Assembly (NCBI GenBank): GCA_027013285.1
Contig: JALUXR010000086.1
Span: 1-27,866 of the forward strand
Direction: 5' to 3'
Source: Candidatus Altimarinota bacterium
GTDB lineage: Bacteria; Patescibacteriota; Gracilibacteria; Absconditabacterales; Absconditicoccaceae
DNA: 27,866 nt
In this document: positions 10,354 to 20,686 of the stretch, piece after piece
Layout: every line of letters begins with the position of its first letter
Numbering within the stretch: the first letter of the stretch is position 1
Position numbers and translations under genes: made by a program
Notes under the pieces: generated by a model
The model's input: only the letters and a program-made list of their open reading frames with translations
Told to the model about the DNA's origin: nothing
The model's database searches: none

Positions 10354-10566
10354 GTTAATTTAAACCCATTTGAGTTTGACTATCATCAAACAAGGGGAAG
10401 GAAGAAATCCATAATTTGGAGAGTAGAACCTTTCGAAGGTGAAATCCTTTGTTATCAAAACTAAAATCAAGTAAAAGCTTAGGTGGTACCTCACAGATTT
10501 AAACTGTGCCGAAGCATCAGAATTATAATAATTTATATAAAGTTATTAATGTTTTGGTGCTTTTTT
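10354..10566 (+). ncRNA. T-box riboswitch (transcriptional, probably tRNA-Ile)
   Basis: Controls the downstream operon by sensing uncharged tRNA. The T-box core is clear: a bulge TGGTACC (10484-10490) between helix GCTTAGG/CCGAAGC (10477-10483 with 10509-10515) and helix CACAG/CTGTG (10492-10496 with 10504-10508). This is the antiterminator. The competing terminator pairs AAGCATCAGAAT (10512-10523) with GTTTTGGTGCTT (10551-10562), followed by six T (10561-10566); it shares AAGC with the antiterminator. Upstream, a short stem I (AACAAGGG 10390-10397 with CCTTTGTT 10446-10453) encloses an AGTA (10422-10425), a small hairpin ACCTT-TCG-AAGGT, and GAA followed by ATC (10444-10446), a plausible isoleucine specifier. 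This agrees with ileS in the operon. No stem II is apparent, and the arm above the specifier loop is only 5 bp. Confidence 0.85.
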
Positions 10567-10586
10567 ATTATTAATAATTTATAAAA

Positions 10587-11123
10587 ATGAAAATAGCTAT
10601 ATGAACACAATCTCCTCCAAAAGTAAAAGCAATACAACAAGCAATTGATAATATTGTTTATTTTAAAGGTAAAAAAATAGAAGTTATTCCTTTAAAAGTA
10701 AGCTCAGACATATCTGATATGCCAATAAGTTTAGAAGAAAATATGCTTGGAGCAAAAAATAGAGCTAAAAATTGTAAAAAAGAAATCGAAGCTGACTTAT
10801 ATGTTTGAATGGAATGATGAACTAGTATAATAGATGATAAGGCTTATTTATTTGGTGTAGTATATATTTTAGATAAAAATGGAAATAATCATTATGGTAT
10901 TTCAAATATGATGGAAGTTCCAGAATACTTCAGACAAAAAATCTATGATGAAGGTTTAGAACTTGGGCCAGTTTTAACAGAGGCTACAAAAGAAGAAAAT
11001 GCTAGTAAAAAATGATGAGCTTTTGCACATTGGTCAGATGATATGCTTACAAGAACTGATCAATTTGTTTTAGCTTTTACATCAGCTATTGTTCCTTTTT
11101 ATAATAAGTATTACAAACTTTAA
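10587..11123 (+). CDS. Non-canonical purine NTPase, DUF84/YjjX family (ITPase/XTPase)
   Basis: 178 residues. It begins M-K-I-A-I-G-T-Q-S-P-P-K-V-K-A, the phosphate-contacting N-terminus of the family (compare G-T-x-N-P-x-K). It continues with V-G-M-E-G-G-T near residue 73, E-L-G-P-V near 126, the G-A-F-A-H segment, L-T-R-T-D-Q and A-I-V-P-F-Y-N near the end. Such enzymes hydrolyse ITP and XTP to monophosphates, protecting nucleic acids from deaminated purines. As first gene behind the T-box, it would be induced when charged tRNA-Ile is low, an odd regulation for this enzyme. ileS follows after 21 bp. Confidence 0.88.
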
Positions 11124-11144
11124 TTTAAATCTTAATAATAACAA

Positions 11145-14100
11145 ATGACAAACTTCAATAATGTAAATCCAAAACAATCATTTCCTAAATTAGAAGAAGA
11201 AATTCAAAAATTTTGGGAAGAAAATAAAATATTTGAAAAAAGTATAGAAAATAGAACCTGAGAAAGTGAATTTAATTTTTATGATGGTCCTCCTTTTGCT
11301 ACTGGTACTCCACATTATGGACATTTACTAGCTGGAACTATCAAAGATGTAATCCCTAGATTTCAAACTATGAAAGGTAAAAAAGTTGAAAGAATTTTTG
11401 GTTGGGATTGTCATGGTCTTCCAATTGAAAATATAGTTGAAAAAAAGCTTTGAATATCTGGAAGAGATGATATAGAAAAAAAGGTTTGAATAGATAAATT
11501 TAATGAAACTTGTAGAGAAAATGTTTTAACTTACACAAATGAATGGAAAAAAGTAGTAAAAAGAACTTGAAGATGGGTAGATATAGATCATCCTTATATT
11601 GCTATGGATCCAAATTTTATGGAAACTGTTTGGTGGGTATTCAAAAAACTTTATGAAAAATGATTAGTTTATGAATGAAATAGAGTTGTTCCTTTCTGTC
11701 CAAGATGTTCTACATCTTTATCAAATTTTGAGGTTGCTCAAGGTTATAAAGATAAATCAGATAAAACAGTAACTGCTAAGTTTAAAATATGAGAAAACAG
11801 ATATATTCTAGCTTGGACTACTACTCCTTGGACTTTACCTGCAAATGTAGGTTTAGCAGTTGGTAAAGATATTGATTATGTTGAAATAAAAGATAAGGAA
11901 ACACAAGAAAATTATATCTTAGCAAAAGATAGATTAAAAAATTACTATAAAAATGAAAATGATTATGAAATAGTAAAAGAATGCAAATGAGAAGATTTAG
12001 TAGGCATAAGTTATGAGCCTTTATTGTGAGATCTTTTTGACCCCGGGATCTACAAAATAGAAGATACAGAAAAAAATAATTGAACTAAAAAAGATGTAAA
12101 TTTAACCCCGGGGTCATTTACAGTAGTTATCTGACATCATGTAACAACTGATTCAGGTACTGGTATAGTTCATATTGCACCTTCTTATGGTGAAGATGAT
12201 TATTTAATTTGAATGGATAATAATCTTTGATTCATTTCTCACATAGATGATATAGGTAAAACATATTGATTAAAAGAAAATTGGAATAATCACTATGTTT
12301 TTGATTTCAATGAAGAAATGATAAATAAACTAAAAGAAGAATGAAAACTTATAAAAATAGAATCTATAACTCATAGCTATCCTCATTGTTGGAGATGTAA
12401 TACTCCATTACTTTACAGAGGTATTCCAGCTTGGTATGTAAAAGTTACAGATATTAAAGATAAAATGATAAAAAATAATGAAAAAGTTCATTGGGTACCA
12501 AAAACTATTTGAACTTGAAGATTTGGTAAATGGCTTGAAAATGCTAGAGATTGGAATATTTCAAGAAATAGGTATTGGGCTACTCCTATGCCTATCTGGA
12601 GAGATGAAGAATGAAAAAATATTATAGTTGTATGAACTGTAAAAGAACTTTATGAATTAAATAAAGATTTTTGACAAATAGAAGAAAAAGATTGAAAATA
12701 TTTCTTTACAGATACAAAACAAGAAATAGATTTACATAAACATTTTGTAGATAAAATATTATTGAAACATCCAGAAACTTGAGCCACTTTAAAAAGAGTT
12801 CCAGAATTGTTGGATGTTTGGTTTGATAGTGGATCTATGCCCTACTCTCTTGCTAGAATCGTAGCAAAAAGAAAATACAATATGTCTTCTGATGAATTTT
12901 ATTGAAAATTAGAACAAATATTAACATACACAAAAGAAAATAACACTTCTTACGACTATAGAACTGCTGAAGTTGAAAAAGAATTAAAAGATATTTTTAA
13001 ATTTCCTGCAAATTTTATTGCTGAATGACAAGACCAAACAAGAGGTTGGTTTTATACTTTGATGGTATTAGGTTCTGCCTTATTCAACAATACTCCATTT
13101 TATAATGTAATTGTAAATGGAATTTTGCTTGCAGAAGATGGTAAAAAAATGTCAAAATCATTGCAAAACTACCCTGATCCAATGAAAGTAGTAAATACAT
13201 ATTGAGCTGATGCTATGAGATTTTATTTAATGTGATCTCCATCTGTTCAAGCACAAGAATTAAGATTTTCTGAAAAATGAGTAGATGAAATTGTTAGAAA
13301 AGTTATATTACCATTGTGGAATACTTACTATTTCTTCACAACTTATGCAAATATAGATTGATTTGATCCTAAAAAAGATTTGATAGAAAATAAAGAAAAT
13401 AATCTTGATACTTGGATTTTATCTGAACTAAATAAATTGATAAAAAATGTAGATACTACTTTATCAGATTATACTATCATGCCAGCTTCAAAATATATCA
13501 TAGATTTTATAGATATTCTTACAAACTGGTATATTAGAAGATCTAGAAGAAGATTTTGGAAAAGTGAAAATGATGGAGATAAATTACAAGCATATAGTAC
13601 ACTTTACGAAGTGTTAATAAAATTAAGTCAAGTTTTAGCTCCATTTGCTCCATTTATTACAGATTATATTTACAAAGATTTAACAAAAGAAGAATCTGTT
13701 CATTTATCTGATTATCCAAAATTTAATGAAAATAAAATAAATGAAGATTTAAATTTTGCGATGAAAACTACTCAAAATATAGTTAGTTTAGGTTTATCTT
13801 GGAGATCAAGAAATAAAATAAGAGTAAGACAACCACTTGCTGATGTAAAAATTACTGAAGAATTATCAGATTATTACAAAGATATTATTAAAGAAGAACT
13901 TAATGTAAAAGAAGTAATAATTTCTACAGATTTAGCAAAAGAAATTGCAAAACCAGAAGGTAGAAAAATTTGACCAAAATACGGAAGAAATGTTCAAGTA
14001 ATTATCAAAGCTGCAAAACAATGAGATTTTACAAAACTTGAAGATGGAAAAATACAAGTAAACACAGAAAACTGAGAATTTATTTTAGAACAAGATGAAT

Positions 14101-14447
14101 ACACATTAGAATTTATAGCACAAGATGAAACACTAGATTTGGAAGCAGGTTTTGGTGTAGTAGTTGCCTTAAATAAAGAAATTACAGAAGACTTATTACT
14201 TGAAGGTTATGCAAGAGATATAGTAAGATTTATTCAAGAAGCTAGAAAAGAAGCAGATTATAATGTTGCAGATAGAATAGAAATTTCAATAGAATGAGAT
14301 GAAACTATTTCAAAAGTATTAAAAAAATATAAAGATTATATTGAAAAAGAAACTCTATCTAAAGTGGTAGAGAATATAGAAAATCCAGATATTATAAAAG
14401 ATAGCAAGTTTGAAGATGAAGAAATAATATTGAAATTAAAAAAATAA
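11145..14447 (+). CDS. ileS: Isoleucyl-tRNA synthetase, type 2 (eukaryote-like)
   Basis: 1100 residues. Activates isoleucine, edits misactivated valine and charges tRNA-Ile. The class I signatures are H-Y-G-H (about residue 56, within P-P-F-A-T-G-T-P-H-Y-G-H) and K-M-S-K-S near 668. The stretch F-G-W-D-C-H-G-L-P-I-E confirms the family. The editing domain CP1 contains G-T-G-I-V-H-I-A-P and G-E-D-D-Y near residues 340-350. H-Y-G-H and the long C-terminus put it with the eukaryote-like, IleRS2 class, which is often mupirocin-tolerant. It is the natural target of the T-box upstream. The editing domain contains a GC-rich inverted repeat (12038-12116). There are many UGA glycines, several in conserved positions. 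Confidence 0.97.
12038..12116. repeat. GC-rich inverted repeat inside ileS
   Basis: TGACCCCGGG (12038-12047) and its exact reverse complement CCCGGGGTCA (12107-12116) lie 59 bp apart. They are the only such GC-rich blocks in this strongly AT-rich window. The frame stays open through them, encoding F-D-P-G-I and T-P-G-S in a length-variable part of the IleRS editing domain. It may be a small in-frame palindromic insertion, an RNA hairpin, or chance. Confidence 0.7.
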
Positions 14448-14504
14448 GGTTTAATTAAGATAAAAAATTATAATGAGAATACATTTTATAAAATAATAAA
14501 AAAA

Positions 14505-15761
14505 ATGACAGAAACAATAAATCCATTTATAAATGCACAAAAACAAATTAAAAAAGCTTGTAATATGTATAAAAATTGTAAAAATGATGAAAATCAATAT
14601 GAATTACTTTCTCATCCAAGAAGAATTCTTAAGATAAATATTCCAGTAAGAATGGATAATGGAAAAATTAAAACATTTATTGGTTATAGAGTTCAACATA
14701 ACAATGCAAGATGACCTTTCAAATGATGAATTAGGTTTCATGAAGATGTAAATTTATATGAAGTAAAAGCCCTTTCTGTTTGGATGAGTTTCAAGTGTGC
14801 AGTTATAGATATTCCCCTTGGTTGAGCTAAATGATGAGTTATAGTAAATCCAAAAGAACTTTCTCAAAATGAATTAGAAAGACTTGCCAGATGATATGTT
14901 AGAGAAATCTACAAATATTTATGACCAGATACGGATGTGCCAGCTCCGGATGTAAATACAACTCCTCAAATTATGGCTTGGATGATGGATGAGTATTCAA
15001 GACTTATAGGTAAATATTCCCCTGGTAGTTTTACTTGAAAACCTTTAACTTGTGGTGGTTCAAAATGAAGATGACAAGCTACTGCTCAATGATGACTTTA
15101 TGTTTTAGAAGAAATTTTAAATCAAAAAGGAGATAGTTTAGAATGAAAAAAAGTTATAATTCAATGAGCTGGTAATGCATGACTTACTATGGCTAAATTA
15201 TTAAAAGACAAATGAATTAAATTAGTTGCTATCTCTGATTCAAGATGATGAATTTACAATGAAAACGGTTTAAATATAGATAAAATAATAGAATTTAAAT
15301 CTATGAGAAAATCTGTAACAGAATATAAAAATGTAGAAAATATTACAAACCAAGAAATTCTTGAACAAGACTGTGATATACTTATTCCAGCTGCCTTGGA
15401 AAATCAAATCACTGAAGAAAATGCAAACAATATAAAAGCACAAATCATCTTGGAACTAGCAAACTGACCTACTATACCAGAAGCTGATGAAATTTTATTT
15501 AATAAAAACATTTCAGTAATACCTGATATTTTAGCTAATTCTGGATGAGTAATGGTTTCATACTTCGAACAAGTCCAAAATAATACAAATTTTTATTGGG
15601 AAGAAGATGAAGTAGAAGAAAAATTATTCAAAAAAATTACTTATGCTACTCAAGAAGTATGGAAACTTGCACAAGAAGAAAACACAAATTTAAGAAATGC
15701 AGCTTATATCATAGCTATGAAAAGAATATTAAATGCTATGAAAGACAGAGGAGAATTTTAA
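14505..15761 (+). CDS. gdhA: Glutamate dehydrogenase (NAD(P)-dependent)
   Basis: 418 residues. Interconverts glutamate with 2-oxoglutarate and ammonia. The catalytic region P-L-G-G-A-K-G-G (about 104-111) and the dinucleotide-binding G-A-G-N-A-G (about residue 224) are both present; D-V-P-A-P-D-V-N-T near 148 is typical. The N-terminus holds R-V-Q-H-N-N-A-R-G-P-F-K-G-G-I-R-F-H. Cofactor preference cannot be read safely. A promoter-like TTGAAA (14430-14435), 16 bp, TAATTA (14452-14457) at the 3' end of ileS could drive it apart from the T-box. With malic enzyme downstream it suggests catabolism of amino or organic acids to feed redox cofactors. Confidence 0.95.
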
Positions 15762-15950
15762 TCTAATTGAGAATTGACAATGGATAATGAATAATTAGAT
15801 TTCAGAAGATATAAATTAATGATAAATTATGAATTATAAATTAAAAATTTAACAAATTATTCTCTTCTGGCCTCAAACCTCTAAGTTCTCAATTCTAAGT
15901 TTTAATCTCTCAACTATCAATTATCAATTTTACATTATAAATTATTTGAA
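15762..15950. repeat. AT-rich intergenic region with nested inverted repeats
   Basis: This 189-bp gap holds several complementary pairs: ATCTAATT/AATTAGAT (15761-15768 with 15793-15800), CAGAAGA/TCTTCTG (15803-15809 with 15863-15869), and AGAATTGA with TCAATTCT further out. A segment near 15907-15930 resembles one near 5454-5473 (core TCTCAAYTATCAATTA). TTGACA at 15774-15779 with TAGATT 16 bp later could be the malic enzyme promoter. No gene was found in it. It looks like a degenerate palindromic intergenic repeat. Confidence 0.5.
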
Positions 15951-17084
15951 ATGGATTACTTCAAAGAAAGTTTAGAATTACATAAACAATGGAAAGGAAA
16001 ATTTGATATTAAACCAAAAATGGAAATAGAAAATAAAGATGATTTGTCTTTAACTTATACTCCTTGAGTTGCTGAGCCTTGCAAAGAAATTGCAAAAGAT
16101 AAAAAACAAGTCTATGATCTAACAATAAAATGAAATACAGTTGCTGTGGTTTCTGATGGTTCTGCTGTTTTATGACTTGGTAATATTTGACCTGAAGCTG
16201 GACTGCCAGTTATGGAATGAAAAGCTGTTTTATTTAAAGAATTCGGTTGAGTAAATGCTTTTCCTATAGTTTTGGATACTCAAGATACAGAAGAAATTAT
16301 ACAAGCAGTGAAAATGATAGCTCCGACATTTTGAGGTATAAATTTAGAAGATATTTCAGCTCCAAGATGTTTTGAAATAGAAGAAAGACTAAAAAAAGAA
16401 CTAAATATTCCGGTATTTCACGATGATCAACACTGAACTGCAATCGTAGTTTTAGCAGGATTAATCAATGCTTTAAAAGTAGTTTGAAAAAATAAAGAAA
16501 CTGTCCAAGTAGTTGTAAACGGACTTGGAGCTGCTGGAACTGCAATTACAAAATTATTACATTTATACTGATTTAAAAATATCATAGTTTGTGATAGTAA
16601 ATGAATAGTTTCTTCTTCAAGAGACAATTTAAACAAAGCTAAACAAGAAGTTCTAAAATTTACAAATCCAAAAAACATTTCAGGAAGTTTGGCAGATGCG
16701 ATAGTTTGAGCTGATATATTTATCGGAGTATCAAAACCTTGAGTATTAACCAAAAATATGGTAAAAACTATGAATCAAGATAGTATCATATTTGCTATGG
16801 CAAATCCAACTCCTGAAATTATGCCAGATGAAGCTAAACAGGCTTGAGCTAAAATTATTGCAACTGGAAGAAGTGATTTTCCAAACCAAATAAACAATGT
16901 TCTAGTTTTCCCTTGAATATTTAAATGAGCTTTGGAAAATAGAGTTGAACAAATTACAGACGAAATGAAGCTAAAAGCTGCTGAAAAACTTGCAGAATAT
17001 GTCGAAGCTCCTAACGAAGAAAATATTATTCCTTCAGCTTTGGATAAAAATGTAGCTAATGTAATAGCAAGTGTAATAAAATAA
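15951..17084 (+). CDS. Malic enzyme (oxaloacetate-decarboxylating malate dehydrogenase)
   Basis: 377 residues, the short bacterial form without the phosphotransacetylase-like tail. Oxidatively decarboxylates malate to pyruvate and CO2, producing NAD(P)H. Motifs: L-T-Y-T-P-G-V-A-E-P-C near residue 38, S-D-G-S-A-V-L-G-L-G-N-I-G-P-E-A-G near 75-90, E-D-I-S-A-P near 134, F-H-D-D-Q-H-G-T-A near 158, and the nucleotide-binding G-L-G-A-A-G-T-A. The end of the gene is followed by a clear terminator. It lies downstream of glutamate dehydrogenase; both use TCA-linked acids, though no full cycle is seen in this window. Confidence 0.95.
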
Positions 17085-17088
17085 ACTT

Positions 17089-17113
17089 ATCCTGATTATT
17101 TTCAGGATTTTTT
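17089..17113 (+). terminator. Rho-independent terminator after malic enzyme
   Basis: ATCCTGA (17089-17095) pairs with TCAGGAT (17102-17108), loop of 6 nt, then six T. It starts 5 bp past the stop codon. Confidence 0.85.
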
Positions 17114-17172
17114 GATTTGAAAAGAAAGTTAAAAATAGTAAATTATAGTAGATTTAAAAAATAATAATATAA

Positions 17173-18198
17173 ATGAAATATATAATTTGATTTTCTTGAT
17201 GAACTGATTCTGTTTTTGTAGCTTGGAGTTTAAAACAAGCCTGACACGAAGTTTTACTAGTAAATTTAAAAAATACAAAAGAAAAAAATAAATGCTGCTC
17301 TCTACCTACAGAATTATTAAAAATCTCTACTTTTTTAGATATACCATTAAAAGTTGTAGATGCTACAGAAAAATTTAAAAAATTGGTAATAGAAAATTTT
17401 ATAGAAAATTATACAAAATGAAACACACCAAATCCTTGTATAAACTGTAATGAAAATGTAAGATTTCAAATGTTAGAAGAAATTAGAAAAGAATTAGGCT
17501 ATGATTTCATCTCTACAGGACATTATGTTGAAAAAATACAAGTTGATAATTTTTTTACATTTGCAATTCCAAATGATTTGAACAAAGACCAAACTTATAT
17601 GCTTTACAGACTTTTAAAATATCAAAATATAGTAGAACATTTAGATTTTCCTATTTCAAAATATAAAAAAGATGAAGTAAAAAAGATAATAAATGAGCAA
17701 AATATTCCTATCAATACTGAAACTGAATCTCAAAATATTTGTTTTATTCCAGATGATGACTACCCTAGATTTATAAAACAAAATAAAAATATTCAATTTC
17801 CTGTATGAAAGATTTTAGATACAAAATGAAATTATCTTGGAGAACATAAATGACTTATAAATTACACCATTTGACAAAGAAAATGACTTAATTTACAATC
17901 AAATGAGAAAAAATTTGTAATAGATATAAACTGGAAAAATAATATTTTAGTAGTATGAGACAATGAGGAATTATTCCAAACAAAAGTTAATATTGATGAT
18001 TTAATTTTAATGAATTATACTTGAAAAATTTACTGAAAAATAAGATACAAAGCTCCTCTTACAGAAGTTGTAAACATACAAAACAACGAAATCGAGTTTA
18101 AAGAACCTGTAAGAGCCGTAACGAAAGGACAACATGTAGTTCTATACTGAAAAAAAGATTGGAAAACTTTTGTAATATGATGATGAATGATAGTTTAA
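17173..18198 (+). CDS. mnmA: tRNA-specific 2-thiouridylase MnmA
   Basis: 341 residues. Puts sulfur on U34 of tRNA-Lys, -Glu and -Gln in the cytoplasm. The ATP-binding P-loop is G-F-S-G-G-T-D-S (residues 6-13), in which three glycines are UGA. The first catalytic Cys lies in N-P-C-I-N-C-N (about residue 90), the second in S-Q-N-I-C-F-I near 190. D-L-N-K-D-Q-T-Y-M-L and T-I-G-Q-R-K-G-L are typical of the family. A weak promoter, TTGAAA (17117-17122), 16 bp, TAAATT, precedes it. Its stop overlaps by 4 bp the end of the convergent hypothetical gene on the other strand. Confidence 0.95.
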
Positions 18199-18701
18199 AG
18201 TTTACTTAATATTAAATCTCACGATTCAGTATGAATAATATCTTTTTTAATATCTTGTGAAGATAATTTTATCATTTCCTCTTTAAATTTTTCATCAGAC
18301 ACATGTCAACTACCAGTAAATGGTCGTCTTTCTCATTTTACTTTTATTTTTCAATCTAACACAGTAATTCATACTAAATCAGCTCATTTAGGCATTTGAA
18401 TATTATAAGATTTACCATTAATTGTTAATTTATCATTATCTATATCTATATTTCATTGTATATCAGCTATAGTAAAATTAACTTTTCATTCAGATATTTC
18501 TTTTCATTTTGATACATTAAAATCAACAGAGGCTATAAGTCTATCTGCTTCTAGACTATCTTTTTGTTGAGCTTTCATACTATTTTGTTGAATCTCTTTA
18601 TTTATATGTGGAGTATATTTTTGAATATCTTTTTGAATATCTTTTTTCTCTTTACCCTCATTTTGAGGTAATTCATCAATATTATGATTTTCTATTCACA
18701 T
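18195..18701 (-). CDS. Hypothetical protein, 168 residues
   Basis: Not recognised. The N-terminal 55 residues are charged and rich in Gln, Lys and Glu (probably coiled or disordered, with a repeated K-D-I-Q). Then comes a beta-rich part with regular G turns (V-N-F-T-I-A-D-I-Q-G-N-I-D-I, L-T-I-N-G-K-S-Y-N-I) and G-K-I-K-V-K-G-E-R-R-P-F-T-G-S-G-H-V-S. The C-terminal part is helical. No signal peptide or membrane segment is seen. Its ATG overlaps the TAA of the gene upstream (TAATG), so the two are coupled. The 3' end overlaps mnmA's stop by 4 bp on the opposite strand. Confidence 0.75.
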
Positions 18702-19141
18702 TATTTAGATTTAGTTAATATATCTAAAATAGAATTATATTTTAATTCCCACTTCCAATCTTTCAACATAGAAGAAATATCAAGATTATCTCATTTTTCT
18801 TCATCTTTTTTATTTAATCAAGAAATTAATTTAACACACTCTAGACCATCTTTTTTAAAAACAACCTTTCAAATTCAGGTTAAAACAGTTTTTTCTCCAT
18901 TAATATTTAATGTAAATCTATTATTATTATCCAAAATAAATCAAATTTGTTTCCCATTAATATTAATTATTTTTTCTTCTCATACTTTTAATGTTTCTCC
19001 ATCTAAACTATTAAATAAATTATCAGATTTTTTTGTTTTATCTATAGATTTCCTAATTTTATTATATAATCATTTTAATAATGAAGTATTAGTTTCATTA
19101 GTTTCATTAAATTTATGAATATCTTTAATTTTCTCTACCAT
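18701..19141 (-). CDS. Hypothetical protein, 146 residues
   Basis: Not recognised. After a charged helical start (residues 1-45), the middle holds a beta-rich stretch: E-K-I-I-N-I-N-G-K-Q-I-G-F-I-L-D, R-F-T-L-N-I-N-G-E-K-T-V-L-T-G, K-V-V-F-K-K-D-G. A Lys- and Trp-rich helical tail follows. The I-N-G-K pattern recalls the partner gene downstream, so the two may share a small beta domain; the similarity is too short to prove common origin. It is the first gene of a two-gene operon behind the best promoter in the window. Confidence 0.75.
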
Positions 19142-19188
19142 ATTAATTAAAATCAATAATATAAATATAAATATAACTTACTATTAAA

Positions 19189-19216
19189 ATTATATCTATA
19201 TTTAATTATATGTCAA
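19189..19216 (-). promoter_or_regulatory. Consensus promoter of the hypothetical gene pair
   Basis: TTGACA (19216-19211), 16-bp spacer, TATAAT (19194-19189): perfect -35 and -10 hexamers, about 48 bp before the ATG at 19141. It suggests strong expression of the two unknown genes. Confidence 0.75.
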
Positions 19217-19259
19217 TTTATTAGTAAAAATTATAAAATTAGTAATGTATTTTTAATAC

Positions 19260-19288
19260 TTGATTTTAATAACTAAAAAAGTTATATA
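19260..19288 (+). promoter_or_regulatory. Promoter of the pseudouridine synthase gene
   Basis: TTGATT (19260-19265), 17-bp spacer, TATATA (19283-19288), 27 bp upstream of the ATG at 19316. Confidence 0.5.
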
Positions 19289-19315
19289 ATAAATAATTTA
19301 TTAAAAATAATAAAC

Positions 19316-20233
19316 ATGGAAAAAATAACTTATAATGAAATTTATAAAGATAGAATAGATAGTTATTTAAGTAACTATTTTTCTTATTCTAGAAATTTTT
19401 TTCATCATATTATAGAAAGAGAATGAATACTTGTAAATAATAAAATAGTTAAAAAATCATATAAATTAAAACAATGAGATGAGATACAAATTGATAATTT
19501 AGAAAGATATTTAGATAATAGTTTTTTAAAAGAATTACCATTTATAGATATTCCTATTATTTTAGAAAAAGATGATTATCTTGTAATTAATAAACCAAAA
19601 TGAGTTTTATCTCATCCAAACAGTATTTGGGATATGTCTGCACCTTCAGTTGTTGCTTTTTTATACCAAAAATATAAAGATTTACCATCTATTTGAAATT
19701 TTGTAAGAGCTTGAATTATTCATAGATTAGACAAAGATACAGATGGACTTATGATAATTATAAAAACTGAAAAATGATTAAAATATTTTAAAGAATTGTT
19801 TAATCAAAAATCTATTTATTGAGAAAAATTTGCAAACTGAGAAATTACAGAAAAAGAATTAGAAAATATACCTATCAAAAAGCATTACAAGGCTAATGTA
19901 AATATTACAAAAAAATGAGAAAACTTTTTAAATAGTATTACATTGCCATATTTTATAAAAGAAATTGTAAAACCAAAAGTCCCATATCCTTGAAAATACA
20001 AACTTTGAATAACAAAAATAGAAGAAATTGAAAAAAATAATAAACATTATAAAATCTACTTACAAATATTAACTTGAAGAACACACCAAATAAGATACCA
20101 TTTGTCTTGAAAATCATTACCTATAATTTGAGATAAATTATATTGAAACAAAGAAGAAATACCTATGCAACTTAGTGCATACAAACTTGAATTTACAGAT
20201 TGTAATTGAGAAAAAATACATTTAGAAATCTAA
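19316..20233 (+). CDS. RluA/RluD-family pseudouridine synthase with S4 domain
   Basis: 305 residues. Isomerises uridine to pseudouridine in rRNA or tRNA. An N-terminal S4-type RNA-binding stretch (residues 5-60: R-I-D-S-Y-L-S...I-L-V-N-N-K-I-V-K...L-K-Q-G-D-E-I) leads into the catalytic domain: L-V-I-N-K-P-K-G near 91 and H-R-L-D-K-D-T-D-G-L around 140-149, where the second D of the motif (H-R-L-D) is catalytic. The usual T-S-G is T-D-G here. The T-G-R-T-H-Q-I-R-Y-H-L motif lies near 255. The insert between these motifs is longer than usual. Target site unknown. A small membrane-protein gene starts 10 bp downstream. Confidence 0.92.
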
Positions 20234-20243
20234 AAACTAAAAT

Positions 20244-20594
20244 ATGTGAATATTTATTATTATAAATATAATAAAACTTATCATATGAACTATAATAATT
20301 TACCTTTCTTATAATTATATAGATCTAAGTAAAGATTTTGTTGTATGAATTTTAAGTATGTGAACTTGAATATTTATAACTTTTTGGGCAATAAGTTTTT
20401 TTATTATGTTGTGAATTTTAAAATTAATTTCAAAAAATAAAAATAATTATTTAGCTCTTACTTCTTACAAATATACATGATTACTAGCTTTTTATCTAAT
20501 TTCAAACTTTTTCTTAATTTCATTTAAATTTTGGAGTATGTGAATATGAATAGTAATGTTATTAATATTTATAATAATGTGAATTATTTTATAA
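20244..20594 (+). CDS. Small four-helix membrane protein of unknown function
   Basis: 116 residues, almost all hydrophobic, with four predicted membrane segments: residues 2-20, 35-60, 72-90 and 95-115. The connecting loop is K-L-I-S-K-N-K-N-N-Y. Nearly all glycines are UGA, so in the standard code nothing but short fragments remains. No family is recognised. It follows the pseudouridine synthase by 10 bp and is probably co-transcribed with it. Confidence 0.7.
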
Positions 20595-20649
20595 AGAATG
20601 TCAAATAATTGTTAAAAATCTACTTGAATTTATGTATATTTTTACTATA

Positions 20650-20677
20650 TTGACAAATAAGTTTATATATTAAATAT
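20650..20677 (+). promoter_or_regulatory. Promoter of the sigma4-HARE gene
   Basis: A perfect -35, TTGACA (20650-20655), is followed after 15-16 bp by TAAATAT (20671-20677), about 10 bp before the ATG at 20687. If correct the 5' leader is very short, nearly leaderless. Confidence 0.45.
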
Positions 20678-20686
20678 ATTTTTCTT

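Noticed and set aside
11145..14447. Genes broken by many TGA codons, suggesting pseudogenes
   Set aside because: The breaks fall at conserved glycines in all genes of the window alike, so this is codon reassignment, not decay.
18684..19118. Plus-strand frame of 144 residues
   Set aside because: Antisense to the 146-residue hypothetical gene, which has its own consensus promoter, coupled partner and UGA-glycine use.
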